Assembly (NCBI GenBank): GCA_023055425.1
Contig: JALGPY010000002.1
Coordinates: 135,862,427-135,926,426, forward strand
Direction of reading: 5' to 3'
DNA from: Linanthus parryae
Lineage: Eukaryota > Streptophyta > Magnoliopsida > Ericales > Polemoniaceae
Length of the DNA stretch: 64,000 bases
The notes beneath the pieces were generated by a model. That model was not told the origin of the DNA, did not search any database, and saw only the letters and a program-made list of their open reading frames with translations. Each line of letters opens with the position of its first letter. Position 1 is the stretch's first letter. Shown here piece after piece: positions 56,052 to 64,000 of the stretch. Position numbers and translations under genes: made by a program.

Positions 56052-57569
56052 TCACCAGAAGAACCATTTCTTCGTGGCAGTGCCGCCTCCAACTGGCTTG
56101 TCGTCCTTTTTTCTGCTCTCTAGCCCCTTGGTGAGGCTCTCTAATCTTTGCCTACAGACAGATCATATCCAAGGCATTAGATTAGAGTGAAACACGTTAA
56201 GCCTAGACAGCAAGACATCTCTACAATTCTTCAAAGGTGTTCTTAAAGCCCAAGCAGAGAAGCCTTTTACAAAAGGTTGTGATTTAACTAGCAAACTCAT
56301 CCGCGATGTTCAAGTATACTCTCTTTATGCTTCTGAATTTTCAAATTGCCGGACAGTCAAGATACTGCCAGTATCTAGTCAACTGGAAGGTCAAGTCATG
56401 TTTAGAACCATCAAAATATGAAAAGACAGAATCGGTTTCTTCCAAGGAAACAAAGATGCATTGAAATTACTTGGTATCTGTCAAGCGACCGTGCAAGCTC
56501 CATCTCTGGCGAAACCCTTCCATGCCTTGAACTCCGCTTGCAAGAATTAAGCGCCTACAACAATACCGATAAGAAAAGAGTGGCGTATCAGTAAACACTA
56601 TAACAACACTAGACACAAGTGGCACCAAAACACAACTGCGGAACTGAAATCCCTTATAAATGAGTAGTTAAACATGAAACCTGTACTTTTTTTTGCCAAT
56701 TACTTGGAACATCATATAAATCCTAATCTAGCGATCTAGCCTATATCTAGCAGGGTCCCGAACCTGGACCTCATGAAGGGGCTTTGAATGCTCTATCACT
56801 GAGCTAGCACCCATTTGCACAATTTCTTTTCGATGGCTCAATTTTATTTTTTCGAAGTGAACTGTTTGTCCCAAATTTTCAACCATTCATTGTCTCTGGA
56901 AAGAACAACATCCAAGTTGCGATCCCAGCATGCAGGAGTAAGCTTGCATTCATCTGTGCCCGGGCTTCCCCTCCACTTACTCACATGCAAGTCTGGTAAT
57001 AGTTTTTTAAATATAACACAGGACATACCGGTCCAGTGAAGTGACTTCCTTTTCTAGTTGGGAAGCTCTGTCATTAGCTTCATCTAATGGCATCGACAAG
57101 CCCAATTTGTACTCACTATCTTGAAGCCGCTCCCTTAGTTCCTTGTCCTACAGTCAGATAATTTGATAGAACATAAAATCAATGTTAGCATGCCTCTATG
57201 TACAATGTATTACTGTCAATGACATGCGCAGGATAAAATGCTGAATCTCACCCTTTTTTCTGCACATTGCCGATAAATAACAATCTCGTCTTGACAGAAT
57301 GGTTCGATGTCATTGATTTGCAAGCCTATAAAGTACAGGATATAATATATTGTTACTTTTCAAGAACAAAAGTAGTATTATTTATGAGAGTACAACACCT
57401 AGAGGATGGCTGTACTTACACAAAAACAGGTTCCTTAATATCCCGTCACACAAATCAACACCTTCTAATACATGAGATGCAATTTCTGGTGGAATGATCG
57501 GTGATGGTGGGCCCATCATAAGATCATCGCCCACCAAAATAGTTTCCTCCATCATTGGCTGCGAATCAA
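56052..57569 (-). CDS. Putative twin-CX9C (CHCH-like) protein with C-terminal coiled coil
   Basis: Five minus-strand exons with GT-AG borders and matching phases: 57569-57420, 57325-57252, 57147-57029, 56554-56471, 56151-56052. Near the start, an acidic segment (MMEETILVGDD) is followed by LCDGILRNLFLC and, across the intron, FCQDEIVIYRQC. Each has two Cys nine residues apart, the spacing of mitochondrial intermembrane-space twin-CX9C proteins imported by the Mia40 pathway. Exon 3 is charged and helical (DKELRERLQDSEYKLG, ASQLEKEV), and the protein ends TATKKWFFW. The first exon and start codon are not assigned; the frame at 57569 begins mid-codon. I do not know a named homologue. The CHCH assignment rests on cysteine spacing alone. 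Confidence 0.6.
56687..56812 (-). mobile_element. tRNA-derived SINE
   Basis: On the minus strand, from GGGTGCTAGCTCAGTG: an A box TAGCTCAGTGA (complement 56796-56806), a B box GGTTCGGGACC (complement 56754-56764), a short tail and an 8-base A run (56694-56687). The head looks like a tRNA 5' half but cannot fold as a full tRNA. It lies in the intron between exons 56554 and 57029, on the gene's own strand. Target duplication not found. Confidence 0.65.
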
Positions 57570-58185
57570 CTAAAGCCAAAACAGAAAACAACACGGTAAG
57601 TGTACATCTGCAAAAATTCAGGATCCATCTTCTTTTTAATCTTCTTTTTAACCTGCAACAGACTAATATAGCCCTAGAAAAGTTAATGTTTTCATTTGAG
57701 GTTGTAAACAGATATCAAAGATAGGCGTTCAAGGGATAGCTAACAGTCAATTGTCTAGGTAGAACAAACAGAGTTAGAACACAAAAAAATATAATACTAC
57801 ATAAGGCTTTAGCAATCAAAATTATCTATATAACAATGGGTGACACCCCCTACCAAACAGAGAGGATAGCCTTCGAAACAGTCATTATTGGGATAAAATC
57901 ATGGATAACACTTTTGGTTGGTAGTTATTTAAAACACTCCGCACCAAACAAGAATTCTACGCACATGTGCTTTACTTTTTGATTTTGAATTTCTAACCCC
58001 TCTCAAACCCCTCACGAACTGCACTCTCTCTCCCTCTCGACTCTTCCTCTCCATACCGGTCATTGGTTTTCTGACTGTTTAGATTAATTCACGAACTGCA
58101 TCCTTTCTCTCTCTCTCTCTCTCTCTGGCTGTACCTGCAACTGTTAATTTTTGTTTATCTCATTCCAGGCTGGAAGGCTCGAGCC
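57570..58185. other. Region between two divergent host genes
   Basis: It must hold the missing first exon of the minus-strand gene and the promoter of the plus-strand gene. CT-rich tracts (58022-58042, and (CT)n at 58105-58126) are typical of plant 5' regions. TTCCAG just before the plus-strand start could be an acceptor. No clear TATA box. Confidence 0.35.
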
Positions 58186-60428
58186 ATGGCAGTTGCTATC
58201 TTCTATCAAATAGCTCTATCTCTCACCCGAAACGTAGCAACTCACTCGATGAGGTATCCCTGTCACTCTCTCTCCCTTTACCCTATCTCCATCTCCATAA
58301 ATCCATGGAATAATGTAACCCTAGGTTTCAAATCAACAGGATTTGGTTTCTGTAAGAATCCATGGGGTTCCACCTCAAAACCAATTGGCAATGAGGGGAG
58401 TAGCCCAGGACACTTATTAATTATATTTCTTCTTCTTGAATGTCCGATGTGGGACTTCTCAACACGCCCCCTCACGTGTGGCATTCTTGGCCCACACGTG
58501 GATTCTATTGTCTACGGGTGGCGGTGAGCACGTGGGTTGTTAGACCATTCACGTGTGTGAGCCGAGACTCTGATACCATGTAAGAATCCATGGGGTTCCA
58601 CCTCAAAACCAATTGGCAATGAGGGGAGTAGAATGTCCGATGTGGGACTTCTCAACAAATTCTACTTTCTTATTCTTTGTAACGCCTATTTGATATTTGG
58701 CTTTTTACTCAGGTACATCCAGTTCGTCAAGGCTTAAAGTTCTGAATTATGATGGTTGGAGTGGATTCTCTCGCTCATGCGTATCCGATTGTACTCTCTG
58801 TCTCTCCTTCAAAAAGTATGAAGTTAAAAGGTATATGTGCTCTATTTTTTCAGATCTCCAACTGAATTCTTTGTAAGGCCTATTTATTGATTTTCTTAGT
58901 TTTCGGCGTCTTTCAATTGAAAGTATACCTCGGTTTTCATTTCACTGTTTAGAAGCGTACCCAACTTTGTTCTTACGACTGAAAATTCCACTGTTTATAA
59001 TTATACCTATGACTACTTAAAATTCTGGTGTCCCCCTCTTATTCTCTGAGCTTTAAGGTGTACTTGAATTTGTTCTTATGAGAAGAATGTGGCCTGCAAA
59101 TGCCGAAGTAGATGAAATCCACTTGAATTTGTTGGATGAAAAAAGTTATCTTTGAATATGTGAATTGAGTGGAAGCCAAATAGAAATATGATCTCTTTTT
59201 GTTTTTCTCCCTAACAGTGGCTACTTAACCGACATGGAGACATTGATTTCCAGATTGCTACTCATTGAAAGAAGGTACTATATGGTATTGGTGAATATCA
59301 GTATGCTTGAAAGTTGTTGCAATAATTCCATCCATTTGATGCATTTCTCTACTGCAGGGGGAGCAAATGCTCGCAGTCTAGCACCGTAATCGCAAATCTA
59401 TTGCTTGAGGTAACGCATTATAATGAACTTGGCGTGTTCCATTATCGAACTCAACTTTCATTTGCATTTCTTGATTGATCGATTTGCGCTTTATGGTCCG
59501 TCGGTCCGTCCCTGAGAATCTACCCTCAAAGCTACTAATTAAATAGTCATTTTTTAGTAAAGCTACAATGGATTAATCATTAATCATTTTCCAAAATCTT
59601 CGCTATTGATAGAATCCAGATGAGTTCCATTTAACGGTCAGAACCTGAGAAGGCAGGGTCCAGAGATAAAAGACATCTCAAACTGTTATGAAAGTTTCTT
59701 ATTTGAACCTTCTCTAAGCATCTATCTATCATGATAGCATTGCAAGTTTAAAGTTTCAGGATATAGGAGCATGAGTTCAAAAGGTAGACGTAAAGGAACT
59801 GATTTTTTGTGTGTTATTTTTCTTCTTATTTTTCAGTGATGAAAACTCCCTACCACTGCCAATGGCATTTGGTCTTCTTATCTATTTGTTTCACTTTATC
59901 CTTATAAGTCACGTAGATATGTCCTTATGAGAGAAAGTTCTACCAGCACTTACATGGATGAGATTGTAGTTGCTAACTTGCTTGTGAGAAAAGATTCTAA
60001 GCTCACTCTCTCTGGGTTTTGGCTAATGGGATTGATTAGTTTAGTTGTTTAATTATATCTTGGACCTCTTTGGTGAGTGCCAGAGTGTGCACAATACACG
60101 GTTGATAAAATTACCATATAAGGTGGTTTTAGGCTTCACTCCACTTGATGTGAGGCTGAAGTTTGTTCGTTCTTCTACACAGTCATGGTTTCAATGCTCT
60201 GCAGGAGTTCATGGAGGTTTAAACACCATGAAACGTACATGTTAAGTGTGGTTGCCTATAATGTAGGTTCACCGTTTTTAACTTGCCTTGGTATTTTGTA
60301 AGTTTTGGTTCCCATCTCTTCTGCAGAATGTCCTTGCAGTTGGAACCAAGCTTCATTGCAGCTTTGTAGGCTTAGTTGATAATGGCTTTTGCATCGAAAA
60401 ACAACAGAATGCTCATGGGAAATTCTAG
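58186..60428 (+). CDS. Five-exon host gene, product unknown
   Basis: Exons: 58186-58350/58351, 58713-58830, 59218-59274, 59358-59409, 60327-60428; all introns GT-AG and all joins in phase. The N-terminus (MAVAIFYQIALSLTRNVATH) is Ser/Arg-rich and low in acidic residues, and could be an organelle-targeting sequence. Exon 2 encodes LKVLNYDGWSGFSRSCVSDC, exon 3 YLTDMETLISRLLLIER, exon 4 CSQSSTVIANLLLE. Exon 5 ends NAHGKF with a TAG at 60426-60428. That stop could be an early one, since a donor-like GAG/GTGTAT follows at 60440. The product is about 165 residues and not recognised. A TRIM sits at the end of exon 1. Confidence 0.55.
58351..58657 (-). mobile_element. TRIM (miniature LTR retrotransposon)
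   Basis: Direct repeats TGTAAGAATCC...CTCAACA at 58351-58464 (114 bp) and 58579-58657 (79 bp, missing about 35 bp inside) flank a 114-bp centre. On the minus strand TGGTATCAGAG (58578-58568) abuts the right LTR as an initiator-Met primer site, and GAGGGGGCG abuts the left LTR as a purine tract. It therefore reads minus and has no coding capacity. The flanks GTTTC and AATTC are only a weak target duplication. Confidence 0.8.
58568..58578 (-). promoter_or_regulatory. Primer binding site of the TRIM
   Basis: TGGTATCAGAG on the minus strand, directly beside the 5' LTR; complementary to the 3' end of initiator tRNA-Met. Confidence 0.8.
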
Positions 60429-61463
60429 GGAAAGTTTGATGAGGTGTATGCTCCCATTTCAGCTTTTAATGAGTTCAACCGAGACCAAATACACAAGTTA
60501 TATTATAAAACTCGGTTTTAATTGATCTAGATTCATGACATTTAGATGTAATTTTTGCAAAAAAGTCATTTTAGTGTCATTTGATGTAGTGGCCTGATGC
60601 TTTGTGTCAACCACTGAATGTTGACAGTCACGATTTTTGTATTAAACCATTTTTTCAAATTATAAATGTACGTTTCAACCCTTTCAATTATTTCTTGGAG
60701 TGAAACTCCATAGCAGACTGTGTTTGCATTGAGTTTAATTTATTTCTGGCTAGACTTTTACGAAACTTTGACTTATGCTGGTAAAGTAAAGATATTATGA
60801 ACTAGAATAATGAATTGAAATTCGGACCGGCCATTTGGGTTTTGTAATCTTAACAAGTCATGCTTTGTTTTTCATTCTTTGAATTAAAAATTGAGCAACC
60901 TTATCAAATATCCTTGAAGAGGTTTGATATGAGACTGGCAAGAGCTGTTGCGAAAAGTTATGCTTATGTAGAAAGTAAAACATCTCATTTCGAACTTGGG
61001 TTATCATGAGGGGATTTCGTCTGCATTTGGTAACAAAATCCCATGTAGAAAGTATAAACATCTCATTTTAATGATCTTTCTTTGGATAAATAAATGATGC
61101 TCTTCAGCTGCCTAATCAACTTTCCTTACATATTATTAGGGCACATTCATTTTTATTTTCATAGATTAAACAATTATTTAATTGCTAAAATATTCATTGA
61201 CGAAGATGCACACCCGTGATCGATGGCAACCTATGTGGTTGCACCGGGGTAGTGCCCTGAGGGCAGGGTTATGCACTAGTTACCATATATGTTCAAAAAT
61301 TTCCTCAAAAGATAAATTATAAACAAACAAAGACCTAAGGAGCATGGAGTTGAGTATGTATGCAATTAATTTAAAGAAAAACAATCTATACGGTATCCTA
61401 TAAGCAATACAAGCGTTCAATAAGCTCTCCAGTACCATCATCAGGGTTCGTGCTAGACGTGTC
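60429..61463. other. Intergenic / 3' flank of the plus-strand gene
   Basis: No coding frame with recognisable content. AT-rich. An ACTATTTAATTG-like low-complexity part is near 61140-61200. Confidence 0.3.
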
Positions 61464-61676
61464 CAGGGGCAGTACATGGTAGAATGTGTGGGCTATAGCC
61501 CCCACTCAATTTTTTTAAATTGAGATATTACCCTTGTTTTGTTTAGTTTTCTTGGTTTAGTCCTGCAAAACTTACACTATAGTCCCCACTCAACTTTACA
61601 AATTTCGAATTTTGACATATTTTGTTTAATTTTTTAATTTAGCCCCCACTGTAACTAATTCCTGGATCCGCCCCTG
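61464..61676. mobile_element. hAT-type MITE
   Basis: 213 bp with ends CAGGGGCAGTACATGG and (reverse complement of the right end) CAGGGGCGGATCCAGG. The 8-bp flanks GACGTGTC (61456-61463) and AGCGTGTC (61677-61684) match at the last six positions, as for a hAT target duplication. The TATAG(C/T)CCCCACTCAA block occurs twice inside. Non-coding. Confidence 0.7.
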
Positions 61677-61684
61677 AGCGTGTC

Positions 61685-62457
61685 TATGTATTGTATACAA
61701 ACTCTAGAATCCAGTCTCAGTCAATCCTATGTTGCACAAGGTGCTGAAGATTAACGAGTTCGAAATTTATTAATATTAGCACAATATCAAGACCAGGAAG
61801 CTGGGTCTTATGATTAATTTTTCTTAAAATTGATGAATCTCTACTCTAGGGTGTCAAGAGTGTTTTGATAAGCTTTGCAGTTATATTATTATTGTCACTT
61901 GTAGCTTTTACCATGAAACTACAAAATGAGGGAAGCACATGCTTATTTTAATTTATGAGCTAATAGGGATAATATAGTGGAGTGGTGTTTTTTGGCCACA
62001 ACAAAATATCTAGTGATTATAGCTTATGCATTTGCTTGGGCATAGTGGTACCAATACGGCACTGCATAATCACTTTCACATTTTCTAAATTAACGGGCTA
62101 GATTGACAGGCCAGTCGGTACGAACTGTCACAAATATCTTAGTTCTTTTTGTCCTCTGCTGACTTGTAATGCCACCACTAATCGAAATGTGGAAAAGAAG
62201 AAATGTGCATCTGCAAGCCATCTATCTATTCACTGGCAAACCACTTAAAAGTTTTAAACTCAGACCAGACCAGAGTGGTACTGTTTATTTGTGTCGACTC
62301 TCCCTGCATCCATTATCATCATAACCCAAGTAAAACCTTCCAAGAAGGCTCCTTCATTACGTCAAGGTTTAAGCCGAGACACTGCATTTTCTTATGGGAT
62401 TATAATTTGACTAATGATGAAATGATTTGCAAAACTTTCACAAATTCCGTAACCAAG

Positions 62458-62497
<40 letters not shown>

Positions 62498-64000
62498 GAA
62501 GAAAATATACTGAAGATGCTCGAGATTTATTTCTTACAAACACGTAGATGAAATAATATAGCATCATAATCGAAATCTCACGTACCATCCATGATTGCTT
62601 GTTTCACTCTGATTAAGCTCCCAATGCAGTGCGCGATAAGAGCTCTACAAATCGAGTAACACCCAAATGTGAAAGAAGGGCCACAACCACAACTAGCCAA
62701 AAAAAATTATATGTTTGCCTATATCCAGTATTCCCATGCACTGTGGAGACAAAAAATTACCAGAGAGGGCCAGGAGGTGCAGAAATTGTAATAGGAAATC
62801 GAATAAAACCTGCACCTGAACTCACATAGCATTGAATTAGAAGCAATAGCAAATACACTAAGTTCTCGACATGATCCATACAAATCATTTGTAATTTTTT
62901 TTTAAATAGTGATCAAAATCAGCAATTCACAGAGAGTAACTACCGCAAGAGAAACCATATCAGGGAAGAAAGAGGAGGGATTGAAGGAGCAAGCAGTTTA
63001 ACAAATCAGTAATCATAAACAATAACACATTCATTTATATGATACAGCCAACAGAAAATAAGACGAAAGATTTGAATCGAGTTCAATACAGTCCTGTGTT
63101 CTATAGACGTGGTGCAAAATGAAGTTCCCATCAACAAAAGAAGGGGAAAAAAAAACAGGGAAGTCTCTGTTATCTTTGACTGTGTATCGCCTCCAATCAC
63201 TGCACCCACACTCGCAGATCATGGTTGATCATAGGCTCATTGCCATGATTTAGAATTTTCCAAAATAATTATTACGTTGAGTAGTCAAAAAAAAACTTCT
63301 TAATAAAAATAACACATTTTTCTTTCAAAGTTCCTAACCATATAATACATGACTAAATTTATTTTCAGTAAATAATTCATAATTCAATGTTTTCTTGGTA
63401 AAATATATTACAGTGAAACAAAGTCTTCATATCCAAGCAAGAAAAAAATCAAATTATTGAAAAAAATGTTCATTAGTCCATATCAGCTTGAAATCCAGCT
63501 TCTACCTCCAGAATTTCATCAAGTAACATTTCATGTTTTTTAATGAAATGTGCTGGTCAAGAGCACAAAAAATGCATCTGTTTTCGTCTCCATCAAATCC
63601 AATCATTTTCAAAACCCAACAGTTATACTAACTGCTTCAGTTACTATTCTAACTTCTGATTATAGAGAGCATTCTAAAAAAGACTACCAGAATGTTGATA
63701 CGCATATGAAACAGTAGAGCACTCATTTGCCCAAGTGCAGAAGCAGTCAGAAAGTTCGGAAGCATTAAATGATGTGAATTTAGAAACAACCACATATAAG
63801 TATACTGTTTACGGTTGACATTATCATGCCTGGCAAAGTTTCGAATATCAAATTTTATATAAAAACTATGAATACAAAGGCTGCCTTTTTGGTTTTAGGC
63901 TTTTAGCATTCCTTGGCTATTTTTTTTATTAATTTTTTGTTGGCTCCTGAATTAATTACACGTGAGCTCTTTCTAGCTTTAAATTCAACCAAGTTTGAAT
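61685..64000. other. Intergenic sequence, no gene assigned
   Basis: AT-rich. On the minus strand, CTGCACCTCCTGGCCC lies between an acceptor-like GTGCAG (near 62812) and a donor-like CTG/GTAATT (near 62758), so one short exon of a minus-strand gene is possible. I could not extend it to either side. Confidence 0.25.
62461..62494. repeat. (AT)n microsatellite
   Basis: About 17 AT dinucleotides without interruption. Confidence 0.9.

Noticed and set aside
56750..56812. A tRNA gene
   Set aside because: A and B boxes are present, but the acceptor stem and anticodon arm cannot be formed, and an A tail follows. Called as a SINE instead.
62203..62460. 85-aa ORF MCICKPSIYSLANH
   Set aside because: No motif and no splice context, and its end runs into the (AT)n region; likely chance.

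Overview
This is nuclear DNA of a flowering plant, probably a eudicot. It has AT-rich spacers, GT-AG introns, plant Ty3/gypsy (Tat and Athila types) and Ty1/copia retrotransposons, a TRIM, a tRNA-derived SINE and hAT-like MITEs. I cannot name the species. About 55 kb of the 64 kb is transposon-derived; two small ordinary host genes lie at the right end (56.0-60.4 kb).

Left part (1-14,676): the right-hand halves of a nest of insertions. A Copia LTR (<1-1367, minus) sits in a Tat element (1368-8635, plus), which abuts and probably sits in a non-autonomous Athila-like element (8636-12,605, plus). That element sits in a second Copia element of the first family (12,606-14,676, minus), which interrupts a second Tat element. 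The first Tat element carries, antisense between pol and its 3' LTR, a multi-exon gene for a plant-mobile-domain (PMD) protein with a C-terminal coiled coil (7242 down to 2941).

Middle part (14,677-48,580): the second Tat element (protease, RT, RNase H, a second RNase H, integrase; many frameshifts and stops). It is split by a 2183-bp solo LTR with perfect ATCAT target duplications and by a ~2.7 kb foreign block inside integrase. Its 3' end (integrase C-terminus, 3' UTR, LTR, flank) has become a head-to-tail array of five ~2636-bp units (23,735-48,580). Unit 4 is interrupted by an 11.6 kb Athila-like element with the structure LTR-internal-LTR-internal-LTR and a single outer pair of GCACT target duplications. 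Both internal regions keep an intact 316-codon ORF of unknown function and lack pol.

Right part (48,581-64,000): a decayed minus-strand Copia element (gag, protease, integrase, RT, RNase H all recognisable) split by a plus-strand solo LTR of the first Copia family, then a MITE. After that come two divergent host genes. One, on the minus strand, encodes a putative twin-CX9C protein with a SINE in an intron. The other, on the plus strand, has five exons and an unknown product, with a TRIM at the end of exon 1 whose LTR terminus forms a plausible splice donor. The last ~3.5 kb is intergenic, with one hAT-type MITE and an (AT)n run.
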